Positions 19,187-27,613 of a DNA stretch of 64,000 nt are shown here, piece after piece. The first letter of the stretch is position 1. Each line of letters begins with the position of its first letter. A program made the translations under genes and the position numbers. The stretch lies in contig JADJJU010000003.1 of NCBI GenBank assembly GCA_016706365.1, forward strand, positions 1 to 64,000. Direction: 5' to 3'. The DNA is from Saprospiraceae bacterium. GTDB lineage: Bacteria > Bacteroidota > Bacteroidia > Chitinophagales > Saprospiraceae. The notes under the pieces were generated by a model that was not told the DNA's origin, searched no databases, and saw only the letters and a list, made by a program, of their open reading frames with translations.

Positions 19187-19218
19187 TTTGTGCAAAGTAA
19201 TTTCAAATTATACATTTA
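19187..19218 (+). promoter_or_regulatory. Candidate promoter of the ArsR-like gene
   Basis: TTTG (19187-19190) and TACATTTA (19211-19218) are 20 bases apart, one base off the ideal spacing and with one mismatch in the -7 box. The ATG is 21 bases downstream. Confidence 0.35.
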
Positions 19219-19239
19219 CACTTCATTTAAGAATGAACT

Positions 19240-19929
19240 ATGGACGAGGAGGACAAATTTGTTTCTATTGTTTCTCTGATGTGCGAGCCTTCCAGAGCAA
19301 AGATAATGTGGAAATTGCTGGATGGAAAAGCTTATACTGCAGGTGAATTGGCGATTAGCTGCAGACATTTCAGTAACGGCAGCCAGTAATCATTTAAAAA
19401 ATTATTAGATGGGAATCTACTTAAAGTTGAGTCGCAGGGAAGACATAAATATTTTTCATATTCCGGACCTGAAGTTGCCTATGCAGTGGAAGGTTTGGCC
19501 AATCTTGCAAGTCCACTCACGAATACAAACTTCAAAAATGAACCGGAAAAGAATGCTATAAAATACTGCCGGACTTGTTACGATCATCTGGCAGGCTATG
19601 TAGCAGTCAAAATCGTTGAAGAGCTGGAAGGCAGACAATATTTATTAAAATCTGAAAAAATCTACGGGGTATCTGAGTCCGGCTGGGAATGGTTTTCTAA
19701 CTTCGGTATCTTACAAAATGAGGTTGACAATAGGCGCCGGCCATTGACCCGGCAATGTCTTGACTGGTCAGAACGCCGGCCACATTTAGCTGGACAACTC
19801 GGGGCTGTGTTCCTTCAAAGAATGTTGGAATGGAAGTGGTTTAAAAAGAAGGATTTTTCCAGGGAATTAATACTTACCTCAAAGGGCCGCGTAGAAATTC
19901 ATTCATTATTGGGGCTAGATTTTGTGTGA
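19240..19929 (+). pseudogene. ArsR-like winged-helix regulator with two compensating indels
   Basis: Read from ATG 19240 in one frame, the protein runs 53 codons into a TAA and then stays open to 19929. In the neighbouring frame, between about 19350 and 19400, the missing helix reads AISADISVTAASNHLKKLL, exactly the ArsR recognition helix. One extra T near 19354 and one missing A in the A-run near 19400 explain both ends. The repaired product is 229 residues: a winged helix (MCEPSRAKIMWKLL, ELAISADIS, GRHKYFSY) and a C-terminal part with CRTCYDHLAG and YGVSESGWEW found in an ArsR subfamily. That subfamily usually represses genes near itself. The gene is probably intact in the organism. Confidence 0.8.
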
Positions 19930-19955
19930 CCAGTTTAAAGTAAGATCTGATATTT

Positions 19956-20414
19956 CTATTTTTTTTCTTCTTCTGCTTTTGGAAATGGTTTCCCGGTATA
20001 GCTTTTGTGCACAATTTTCCAGGAGCCTTCATATTTTAACAACAGAAAATAGTCAATGAAAATTCTACGGTTTGGAATGACTATTTCTACCTTGGCAATA
20101 GCTGCATCTTGTTCGTAATCAATGGAAATGATCCGCCCAATTCTATTGGCTTTTGTACCCTCTTTGATATCGGAAATATATTTCTCTCCTGATCTTATTC
20201 TCAAGCTATCTTCTTCTGTGACAGTATACAAATTGAATTCCGGATGGAAGGCTTTTCTTAATCTTGCAGGTTCTCCATTCGCTGTACCTTCAATATAGTC
20301 CATCAATGTAGTTGTAATTTGCTCTATTTCAGATTTACTATTTTCAACTTGAGAAAATAAACTTACACAAGTAGATAAATTAAATAATAAAGAAAGAATT
20401 AGTACTAATCTCAT
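19956..20414 (-). CDS. Exported NTF2-like (lumazine-binding-like) protein
   Basis: A 152-residue protein with a signal peptide (LVLILSLLFNLSTCVSLFSQ) and a SnoaL/NTF2-like cone fold of the putative lumazine-binding type: LMDYIEGTANGEPARLRKAFHPEFNLY, then IDYEQDAAIAKVEI and YFLLLKYEGSWKIVHKSY. Such proteins are small ligand-binding or accessory subunits; no catalytic residues can be assigned. The Cys inside the leader (STCVS) might be a lipobox, but Ser-Leu after it is unusual. It is convergent with the ArsR-like gene and has no obvious partner. Confidence 0.75.
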   Translation of the reverse strand: MRLVLILSLLFNLSTCVSLFSQVENSKSEIEQITTTLMDYIEGTANGEPARLRKAFHPEFNLYTVTEEDSLRIRSGEKYISDIKEGTKANRIGRIISIDYEQDAAIAKVEIVIPNRRIFIDYFLLLKYEGSWKIVHKSYTGKPFPKAEEEKK

Positions 20415-20644
20415 GGCTGCATGATTTATGATTTCTGAAACGCTTTAAAAGTAAACTAATATATTACAATTTGGAAATCAATAGATAATCAAAGTTTTAT
20501 AATCAAGCAAAAATTAAATTTTTTGCACAGCTTCATTAAAAAAATCAATTACTTTTTGGCTGTTTCAAATCTGAAATCTGAAAGACTGAAAACTGAAAAC
20601 TGAAATCAGGTTTTGGTTTCATCTTCTTCGAAAGTAGGTAGATT

Positions 20645-20938
20645 TCACTCCGACCACACTGCAAGCTCATTTCCAGACGGGTCCAGAAATTGAAATCTCC
20701 TTCCACCCGGATAGGAGAAAATATCCACAGAAAGAATTCCGCCAGCTTGAATTACCTGGGATCGGATCGATTCCAGATCCTTGTGATACAGAACCACTAA
20801 AGCCCCATTTACAATATCGTCATCGGTTTTCTCAAAACCTCCATCCAAGCCGCTCTCGGAAAAAGCTATATAATCGGGACCGTAATCCATGAATTGCCAG
20901 CCAAAAGCAGCGGTATAGAATTGCTTTATCTGATTCAA
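20645..20938 (-). CDS. VOC (glyoxalase-like) protein, start obscured
   Basis: A vicinal-oxygen-chelate fold protein: IKQFYTAAFGWQFMDYGPDYIAF, GGFEKTDDD, DLESIRSQVIQAGG, and the classic ending PGGRRFQFLDPSGNELAVW. The open frame has Met only at 20938, but the frame upstream reads KTLNYVEFKAKDLN, the expected first strand, and meets stops before any ATG. An ATG at 21005-21003 in the next frame would restore about 20 residues after a one-base correction near 20975. The function of this VOC branch (metal-dependent lyase, dioxygenase or resistance protein) cannot be told. Confidence 0.75.
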   Translation of the reverse strand: MNQIKQFYTAAFGWQFMDYGPDYIAFSESGLDGGFEKTDDDIVNGALVVLYHKDLESIRSQVIQAGGILSVDIFSYPGGRRFQFLDPSGNELAVWSE

Positions 20939-21041
20939 ATCCTTCGCTTTGAACTCAACATAATTGAGTGTTTTGGTGTCCTATGATTATTTTGATGTCC
21001 ACCATTAAATATTTTTCAATGTTTAAATCACGAATTAAATC

Positions 21042-21866
21042 TCAAGCAATCCCGTTTTCCTGCAAAAAGGATCTCACAAAGTAACGACTCATTCCGGCAT
21101 ATTCTTCACTGTCCAAAGTAAATTCCACTACATTATCAAGTGCCAACTCAAATAATTCTCTTTTCGCATTATTTCCCTGGTCGGCATTATAATCTTCCAG
21201 GAGATGTTTTGCGATTGCCATTTGCTTGAACAATTTTATCATCTTTTTTTTTCTTTCCTGGACCAGGAATGGCCTTTGCAGGACAAAAACTTTTACGGAT
21301 GTTTCACCTTTTTTGCTCAAAGGTATCATTACAGCATTTTCCTTTTCATATTTAAAATGTACTTCCGGTTTATCCTTACAAGGGTTGATCAGTAATCGCG
21401 CCCGTTCTTCCTTTTTTAAGTCAGCATGCGTATTAGCAGCGCGATGCGTTTCCGGATGGATAGGAAATTGATCTAATTTTCCATGACCTTCCAGTTCGGT
21501 TTCTCCCACCAGGACATGTTTTCTTCTCTGATTACAATGCTGACAAGCCAAAAACAAATTGTCCCAGTCATTGGCCAGCCAATAATATCCCGGAGTTTGC
21601 GGATTTTTTTCATTTACCTTTCCTTTCGGTCGAAAATGTTCCACGTCGCCATCATAAACCGCCCCATAGGTACTTTCACAATAGGCACATTTGAGAAAAA
21701 ACTTTTTCAATTCATCTTTTAATCTCGTGTCATTGTACATCTCAAATTTAAAGGACGCAGGATTGACTGTATTGTAGTGTGCTATGGCTTCTTCAATTTC
21801 TTTCACCCATAACCCCTCCGGATCTGTAAGAAATGAAGGTGCCTGTGGTCTGCGAATCTTTATCAT
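21042..21866 (-). CDS. HNH endonuclease, TIGR02646/PtuB-like
   Basis: A 274-residue HNH nuclease of the type found with ATPases in Septu-like systems and with retron effectors. It starts with the hallmark MIKIRRPQAP. The zinc and catalytic motifs are CAYCEST (first CxxC), VEHFRPKG (catalytic His), and YYWLANDWDNLFLACQHCNQ (HN and second CxxC), all within residues 60-125. The remainder is helical. The start is taken at 21866; it overlaps the stop of the ATPase gene (ATGA), which indicates translational coupling. Together with the upstream HNH-ATPase it forms a candidate defence module. A second, longer start (21872) adds two residues. Confidence 0.88.
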   Translation of the reverse strand: MIKIRRPQAPSFLTDPEGLWVKEIEEAIAHYNTVNPASFKFEMYNDTRLKDELKKFFLKCAYCESTYGAVYDGDVEHFRPKGKVNEKNPQTPGYYWLANDWDNLFLACQHCNQRRKHVLVGETELEGHGKLDQFPIHPETHRAANTHADLKKEERARLLINPCKDKPEVHFKYEKENAVMIPLSKKGETSVKVFVLQRPFLVQERKKKMIKLFKQMAIAKHLLEDYNADQGNNAKRELFELALDNVVEFTLDSEEYAGMSRYFVRSFLQENGIA

Positions 21867-22939
21867 AACCAATTGAGGTTTTTAGTTTTAATAAATGATT
21901 TCACTTCATCTATAGTCTCCTTCTTGAGTGCTTCTTTCGTTTTAAATCCTTCCTCCCTAATCTTTTTTGCAAATGTTTCATTGATCACTTTGTACATTAC
22001 CTGCTCATCCGGAGTGGAACCCAAAACTTCTTTTTCAGCGATCATATTTGACATCTCCCGGATTTTTTTCTTGTCGGCTTCCGTTTTATTTTCCTCCTTT
22101 TTGGCGAGCAAATTGTAATATTCCTCATAGGATTTCTCTGCTTCTTCATCCATGACATTTATGAGACCAAATAAATCAGAGGTCAGTAATTGTTCGATGC
22201 GCATCATATTATGGTCCGGGAGCAATTCTTTGTCCAGCGCTCTTATTTTTTTCTCATAATCCCTGACCAAAACGACCACTTCTCCGTGAGACAATCCTCT
22301 TAAACAAAGGGGTTCATGTGTAGTGACTATAAACTGTAGATTGGGGAAAGCTCTTCGCAAAGAAGAAACAATTTTCATTCGCCATCTTGGATGAAGATGA
22401 TTTCCTATTTCATCAATCAATACTATTCCCTGGGCATTGTGATATCCGGCCATATCTACTGAGAGCGTTTTCATAATATCAGCAACCAGAGCTACCACTG
22501 TTTTATATCCATCGCTATTATCTTCCAGAGGATTAGAACTACCAAATTGGGTGATATTAATTTTTCCATTCTCCAGATACAGACGGTCGTCTCCTCTCAG
22601 TGCCAACACATCAAAAAATGCCGGGGCCACCCTGTCATTAAACTCCTTTTCATTGAGCTCACTTAACCACATATGAGGATCACAAAGCGCAATAGTATAG
22701 TCAAATAAATTATTAATATTCACATATTCCAGAAGATTATTGTTGCATTCTACAGGGCCCTTTGGCAATAATCTGGTGGAGCCATAAGCCATTAGAAAAG
22801 TGGGCGGATCTATGAGATCGGTATGAAATCCGGATGGATCGTAATGAAGTTCTATAGGCTCGTCCTGCTCATAACTACAAATTCTAACAAAGCCCGAATC
22901 TGTATGGTAACGTAAAAAATCCAGCACATCAAGATCCAT
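21863..22939 (-). CDS. AAA/ABC-type ATPase, C-terminal part of HNH-ATPase fusion
   Basis: This open frame encodes 358 residues of an ABC-like ATPase that lacks its own Walker A. Visible motifs are the signature-like SDGYKTVVALVADI, Walker B IVLIDEIGNHLHP, and the H-loop FIVTTHEPLCLRG. A charged coiled coil follows, and there is no TOPRIM domain, which sets it apart from OLD nucleases and fits the PtuA type. The missing Walker A lies in the preceding frame (22939-24021). Adding one A to the six-A run at about 22955 makes both read through as AGKKQLDLMDLDVLD, so this is very probably one protein of about 718 residues and not a separate gene. Confidence 0.8.
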   Translation of the reverse strand: MDLDVLDFLRYHTDSGFVRICSYEQDEPIELHYDPSGFHTDLIDPPTFLMAYGSTRLLPKGPVECNNNLLEYVNINNLFDYTIALCDPHMWLSELNEKEFNDRVAPAFFDVLALRGDDRLYLENGKINITQFGSSNPLEDNSDGYKTVVALVADIMKTLSVDMAGYHNAQGIVLIDEIGNHLHPRWRMKIVSSLRRAFPNLQFIVTTHEPLCLRGLSHGEVVVLVRDYEKKIRALDKELLPDHNMMRIEQLLTSDLFGLINVMDEEAEKSYEEYYNLLAKKEENKTEADKKKIREMSNMIAEKEVLGSTPDEQVMYKVINETFAKKIREEGFKTKEALKKETIDEVKSFIKTKNLNWL

Positions 22940-24021
22940 TAAATCGAGTTGTTTTTTCCTGCCAGAGCCAGGGTAATCGCCTGTAAGATTGAACTTTTGC
23001 CAATCCCGTTATCACCAAGGAGAAGTAACCATGATTCCCTGCTTTCAAGATTTCCTGTTGGCAGGATTTGAATTGTGAGCTTGTCAATCGATTTAAAATT
23101 CTCGATTTCGATTGATTTGATGGAAAACCTTTTGATTTGAGATATCTGATTATTCAACTCATGTTTCTCTCTATCGGTGATATATGACTGAGCATTGGTT
23201 TTATTTGCTTTGTTGGCTTGTTTAGAAATTTTGCTGATGGAGGGAGCGGACTTTTGAGTCAGGCTATTCCAGAGCTCCGAATTATCCTTAAGCCAGGTAG
23301 CAAAGACTGTTCTTAGAGTGCCGGCATATTCTTGATTAGGATGATCAGAATGCAATTCACTAATGTACTCAAGAACATCTTTCGTTGAGGAGGAGGCCTC
23401 GTTTTTCAGAATTTGTAATTCACGATTAAATCTGTCTGCAGTCTTATGCCTTTCGAGTACTATATCTCTTCTGTTCAGTCCCAGAATGTCTATTGTAGTT
23501 TTACCTTTTTTCGTTTTACCCTCCAATACTCCATTTGCAGAAAAGCTCAGATGTTGACTGGGATCTTCTGAACAAGGGTCGATAAGCAATGGATTTTCAT
23601 TTTTCAATTCTGATCCTGTGGCCCCGATAGCTGCACGATTCGACTCATTTTCCAAAGGAAAAAAATCTCTTTTATGCTTCAGGCATATCTGACATACCAT
23701 TAACAAATTATCCCACTCATAAGCAAGCCACCAATAGTGATTAGGAGCATATTCTTTGCCCATTCCTCTGGCACCAGATGGAGGGCGAAAATGTTCAATT
23801 TCTCCGACACCGGTTTTACCTATTCCAGATTCGCAATAGGCACATTTGCTGTGGCACATTTTCATTAAATTTCCACGAACTTCCTCCAGGACAAATGCCT
23901 CAATCCGGACACGTTCCTGCCTTTGAATACTCTCAAAAATGTCTTTAAGATCCCCTTTTGCTGATTTCACAATTGTTGACTTCATAAATTTCGGAGCCGG
24001 ACCTCTTTTAATTTTTATCAT
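22939..24021 (-). CDS. HNH endonuclease fused to ATPase N-terminus
   Basis: The first 230 residues are a TIGR02646-type HNH nuclease: MIKIKRGPAPKF, CAYCESG, EIEHFRPPSGA, YWWLAYEWDNLLMVCQIC. Then comes a Lys/Ser-rich linker (about 230-290), then the start of an SMC/ABC-like ATPase: SIKSIEIENFKSID and the Walker A GDNGIGKSS (about residue 341). The frame ends four residues after AGK, in a homopolymer; the rest of the ATPase is at 21863-22939. HNH and ATPase are normally separate proteins (PtuB and PtuA) in Septu; here they appear fused and are followed by a second HNH protein. This gene opens the operon, with a 477-base gap before the divergent kinase. Confidence 0.85.
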   Translation of the reverse strand: MIKIKRGPAPKFMKSTIVKSAKGDLKDIFESIQRQERVRIEAFVLEEVRGNLMKMCHSKCAYCESGIGKTGVGEIEHFRPPSGARGMGKEYAPNHYWWLAYEWDNLLMVCQICLKHKRDFFPLENESNRAAIGATGSELKNENPLLIDPCSEDPSQHLSFSANGVLEGKTKKGKTTIDILGLNRRDIVLERHKTADRFNRELQILKNEASSSTKDVLEYISELHSDHPNQEYAGTLRTVFATWLKDNSELWNSLTQKSAPSISKISKQANKANKTNAQSYITDREKHELNNQISQIKRFSIKSIEIENFKSIDKLTIQILPTGNLESRESWLLLLGDNGIGKSSILQAITLALAGKNNSI

Positions 24022-24498
24022 CAGACTGATCTTTAAGATTGTGAATTATTTATGGTCAAATGCAGAATGCTTATGCTGTACTAAATTACTTTTTATTCTT
24101 AAAACATCCGGGTTAATTCTTTGGAGTAACACGTAGATATTTGCAATGCATGGGAATGTTAGATACAGTCATTAATATTACTATAACTGACTTGCTTTCG
24201 TTGGCAAATTTTGAATAAGTTATTGGTATTGTAAAGCGTATTTATACGGTAAATTATATTAAATCAGAACAATATAATAGATGTATCAACTGGCCATTTA
24301 TGAATTCTTACCTGAGATCTGACAAATCCCATCAAACCAATTCCCCTCCCGTTTGTTATCCCTTACTTAATTCCGAACCCGATGTGAGATATCGTGATGT
24401 TGAGAATAGTTTCGGAATAGTGATGTATAAAAATAGCATCTGCTTGTTGTTTGGAATTATTAATTTTGAATGAATCTTCTATATCTCAATCTGCATTC
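24022..24498. other. Divergent intergenic region, HNH operon / sensor kinase
   Basis: These 477 AT-rich bases lie between divergent units. TAATTTTG at 24461-24468 fits a -7 box 31 bases before the kinase ATG, without a well-spaced TTG. No hairpin strings or repeat words are present. Confidence 0.35.
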
Positions 24499-25896
24499 AT
24501 GGAAAAATCGCTGGTCGAAAAGCTTCAATCATTCGAACAACTAAAAGATGTACCACCAGAGCAGCTGCAATGGCTGATTAACCATAGTACACATTATACC
24601 CTCCCTGAAGGTGAATATCTTTTCAAGTCAGGCAATCCTATTGACCATACTTACTTCATTCTGCAAGGTGCTTACAGGATTTTACTAAATACCAGCAATC
24701 AACAGATGGATCTCGGGGTCAATGAAGAAGGGGATATCACAGGGTATTTGCCTTTTTCAAGAGGAAAAAACAGCCGGGCATTTGGCCTGGTTATTCGGGA
24801 TTTGGAAGTGCTTACATTTCCCAAAACACTCGAAAAGGAACTGATCGCAAATAACTATGAACTGACAGCGGCTCTAGTTCAGGCAATGACTTCCAGAGTG
24901 AGAGAATTTACGGCATTGCAAAAGCAGAATGAAAAAATGATGGCCCTTGGCAAACTCTCCGCAGGTCTTGCGCATGAGCTTAATAATCCTGCCGCTGCCA
25001 TCGTCCGGGGATCCTCAGAATTGCGCAAACATCTCCAGCTTCAGCCTGAGGCGTTCAAGAAGGTTATTAATATAAAAATGACAGCGGAACAAATCGATGG
25101 GGTGAATGCCATTTTGTTTAATCGGCTGCAAAGTAAGCCGGCCCCGCTGAGTTTGATGGAACGCACAGAATGTGAGGATGAAATCATTGATTGGCTGGAG
25201 GATCATAATATTCCGCACGATGAGGACACTGCGGAGAATCTGGTAGAATTCGGATTTGAGGAGGAAGATTTTGATAAAATTTTGGAATTAGTACCTGAAG
25301 CAGACCTGGGTCCGGTGCTTAAATGGATTAGTAATAATCTGACAACAGAGAGACTGGTCGAAGATATACAGGAAGCCTCAGACCGAATTTCATCCCTTAT
25401 CGGTTCTGTGAAAAGTTATACACATATGGATCAGGCCAGTGAGCGACATATGGCCGATGTTCATCAGGGAATCAGAAATACGCTCACCATGCTAAATCAC
25501 AAAATCAAAAAAAGTAACATCACGGTGGAATACAATTTAGATGATAGCATCGGCGATATTCCAATTGTGGTAAGTGCCATGAATCAGGTTTGGACCAATG
25601 TCATTGACAATGCCATTGATGCCATGGAAAATACTCCTAATCCTGTCCTTCAAATCTCCACTATCAAAGACGGTAATTTTGCAAAAATTCAAATTATAGA
25701 CAATGGCCCGGGAATACCGGATGATGTGCTCTCAAGGATCTGGGATCCTTTTTTTACAACTAAGGAAATGGGAAAAGGGACCGGAATGGGGCTTGAAGTG
25801 GTGCAGCAGATAGTGTCACAGCACTATGGGAAAGTGACAGTACATTCCCAACCTGGCAGGACACTTTTTGAATTCTGTTTTCCGAGAACCATTTAA
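24499..25896 (+). CDS. Histidine kinase with N-terminal cyclic-nucleotide-binding domain
   Basis: A 465-residue soluble sensor kinase. Residues 20-125 are a Crp-like cNMP-binding domain (LPEGEYLFKSGNPIDHTYFI, then NEEGDITGYLPFSRG). A HisKA-type phosphoacceptor helix follows (ALGKLSAGLAHELNNPAAAI, His near residue 158), then a long helical insert. The ATPase domain has an N-box (VWTNVIDNAIDAM), G1 (DNGPGIP) and G2 (GKGTGMGL). There are no membrane helices, so it senses in the cytoplasm. The next gene, 51 bases on, encodes its likely partner, a receiver domain joined to a thioredoxin-reductase-like enzyme. The ATG at 24499 is preferred over a TTG at 24451. Confidence 0.9.
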   Translation: MEKSLVEKLQSFEQLKDVPPEQLQWLINHSTHYTLPEGEYLFKSGNPIDHTYFILQGAYRILLNTSNQQMDLGVNEEGDITGYLPFSRGKNSRAFGLVIRDLEVLTFPKTLEKELIANNYELTAALVQAMTSRVREFTALQKQNEKMMALGKLSAGLAHELNNPAAAIVRGSSELRKHLQLQPEAFKKVINIKMTAEQIDGVNAILFNRLQSKPAPLSLMERTECEDEIIDWLEDHNIPHDEDTAENLVEFGFEEEDFDKILELVPEADLGPVLKWISNNLTTERLVEDIQEASDRISSLIGSVKSYTHMDQASERHMADVHQGIRNTLTMLNHKIKKSNITVEYNLDDSIGDIPIVVSAMNQVWTNVIDNAIDAMENTPNPVLQISTIKDGNFAKIQIIDNGPGIPDDVLSRIWDPFFTTKEMGKGTGMGLEVVQQIVSQHYGKVTVHSQPGRTLFEFCFPRTI

Positions 25897-25947
25897 ATTC
25901 AATCCCAATATTATGGCTCAGTTACTCCCAATTCTAAAATAATCAAT

Positions 25948-26496
25948 ATGTCCACACCTATCATATTTTCTATCGATGACGACCCCCAGGTACTTCGGGC
26001 AATAGGGCGTGACCTCAAAAGCAAATTCAGACCTGAATACCGAATTCTAAGTACAAGTTCCGTGGATGAGGCACTCAACAGTCTTGTAGAACTTAAAAAT
26101 AAAGGTGAAACTGTTGCACTCTTTATTTCAGATCAAAAAATGCCTGAAATGCAGGGTGTTGAATTTCTGGAGAAAGCAAAAGTCATTTATCCTGATGCCA
26201 AAAGAGTCTTACTCACTGCTTATTCTGACACGGATGCGGCTATTAAAGCTATCAATGATGTTCAACTTGATTATTATCTGTTGAAACCCTGGGATCCGCC
26301 CGAGGAAAGATTGTATCCTGTATTAACTGATTTATTGGAAGACTGGCATGCAAATGTAAAATGGACTTTAAGGGTATCAGGGTGCTGGTATATCAATTTT
26401 CACCCAGATCTCATGCCATCAAGGATTATCTTTCCGGAAATCTGTTTCCTTATCAGTGGCTGGATATTCAGAATTCCGAAGCTGCTGCAGAGCTGA
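25948..26496 (+). CDS. Receiver domain of receiver-thioredoxin-reductase fusion (5' part)
   Basis: Residues 1-130 form a response-regulator receiver: acidic cluster SIDDDPQVL (Asp10-12), phosphoacceptor Asp62 in LFISDQKMP, switch Thr in LLTAYSD, and Lys in YLLKPWDPPEE. After DWHAN the frame turns into nonsense (WTLRVSGCW...), while the overlapping frame from 26361 continues with the linker of the reductase. A one-base shift near 26358 joins them into one protein of about 553 residues, as known for fused response regulator/thioredoxin-disulfide-reductase-like proteins. It is the probable phosphorylation target of the upstream kinase. Confidence 0.85.
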   Translation: MSTPIIFSIDDDPQVLRAIGRDLKSKFRPEYRILSTSSVDEALNSLVELKNKGETVALFISDQKMPEMQGVEFLEKAKVIYPDAKRVLLTAYSDTDAAIKAINDVQLDYYLLKPWDPPEERLYPVLTDLLEDWHANVKWTLRVSGCWYINFHPDLMPSRIIFPEICFLISGWIFRIPKLLQS

Positions 26497-27608
26497 TTGA
26501 AATCAATGGCTTTGAAAGCAAAGATTTTCCCGTCGTTATTTTTGAAGATGGGTCATACATAAAGCAACCTTCATTAGTTGACATTGCTTCTAAAATCGGG
26601 TTGAATCATCAGGCTCAGTCAGCATTATATGATGTAGTCATCGTAGGTGCTGGGCCTGCCGGACTTGCTGCGGCTGTTTATGCTGCTTCAGAAGGTTTAA
26701 AAACATTGCTTGTTGAGAAGCGCGCTCCGGGTGGCCAGGCGGGAACCAGCTCGAGGATTGAAAATTATCTTGGTTTTCCCAACGGTCTCAGCGGATCAGA
26801 ATTGACCAGACGGGCGATTACACAGGCCACCAGATTCGGAACAGAATTTCTGTCTCCTCAGGAAGTGAAATCAATTAGTTTTCAATACCCTTATAAGATT
26901 TTGACCCTCGGAGATGGAGCTGTGATCAACACAAGAAGTTTGCTGATCACGACAGGGGTCAATTACAGACATTTGGAAACAGATGGAATAGAAAAACTGA
27001 CAGGGGCAGGCGTCTATTATGGAGCGGCAAATACGGAAGCTCAGTTTTGCAAAGACAAAGCAGTTTTCATAGTAGGTGGAGGAAACTCGGCCGGACAAGC
27101 CGCTATGTATTTGAGTAAATTTGCTTCGAAAGTTATCATACTTATCAGAAAAGAATCGCTGCATTCGACCATGTCTTCTTATCTTATTGACCAAATAGAG
27201 GGCACAGCAAATATAGAAGTTTGGGGAAATACACAAGTTAAAGAAGTCATCGGAGGAGATTCACTTGAAAAAGTAGTGGTGCAGTTTAATCTCAAACAAA
27301 ATTGTGAAGGATTCGAAGCTGCTGCTTTGTTTGTATTCATTGGAGCACAACCAGTTTCAACCTGGCTGCCCGATGATGTGATAAAAGACAATAAAGGCTT
27401 CGTGAGTACGGGAAGAGAAATGAGTTCTTTGAAAGATTTCAAAAAAATTTGGAAATTGGAGCGCGAACCATACCTATTGGAGACAAGTATTCCCGGAGTT
27501 TTTGCTGCAGGGGATGTTCGTTCCGGTGCAATGAACAGAGTGGCATCAGCAGTAGGAGAGGGCGCTATGGCGATTAGTTTTGTACACAAATATCTGGCAG
27601 AAATTTAA
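26361..27608 (+). CDS. Thioredoxin-reductase-like FAD/NAD(P) oxidoreductase (3' part of fusion)
   Basis: This part begins with the linker GIRVLVYQFSPRSHAIKDYL (thioredoxin-like fold, about 80 residues). The two-dinucleotide-binding reductase follows: FAD site VVIVGAGPAGLAAAVYAAS, GGQAGTSSRIENYLGF, NAD(P) site VFIVGGGNSAGQAA, and the FAD-closing motif GVFAAGDVRSG. The redox CxxC of true thioredoxin reductases is absent; that position reads YYGAANTEAQFC with a single Cys, as in the subfamily linked to cyclic-nucleotide-binding domains. The enzyme therefore cannot reduce thioredoxin by the usual route. The frame break before it is probably a sequencing indel. Confidence 0.87.
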   Translation: MDFKGIRVLVYQFSPRSHAIKDYLSGNLFPYQWLDIQNSEAAAELIEINGFESKDFPVVIFEDGSYIKQPSLVDIASKIGLNHQAQSALYDVVIVGAGPAGLAAAVYAASEGLKTLLVEKRAPGGQAGTSSRIENYLGFPNGLSGSELTRRAITQATRFGTEFLSPQEVKSISFQYPYKILTLGDGAVINTRSLLITTGVNYRHLETDGIEKLTGAGVYYGAANTEAQFCKDKAVFIVGGGNSAGQAAMYLSKFASKVIILIRKESLHSTMSSYLIDQIEGTANIEVWGNTQVKEVIGGDSLEKVVVQFNLKQNCEGFEAAALFVFIGAQPVSTWLPDDVIKDNKGFVSTGREMSSLKDFKKIWKLEREPYLLETSIPGVFAAGDVRSGAMNRVASAVGEGAMAISFVHKYLAEI

Positions 27609-27613
27609 AAATT

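Noticed and set aside
21863..22939. OLD-family nuclease
   Set aside because: The ATPase lacks a TOPRIM domain after the H-loop; the C-terminus is a charged coiled coil, which fits PtuA-like proteins better.
26361..27608. True thioredoxin reductase (trxB)
   Set aside because: The FAD and NAD(P) sites are present, but the redox-active CxxC is missing, so the symbol is withheld.
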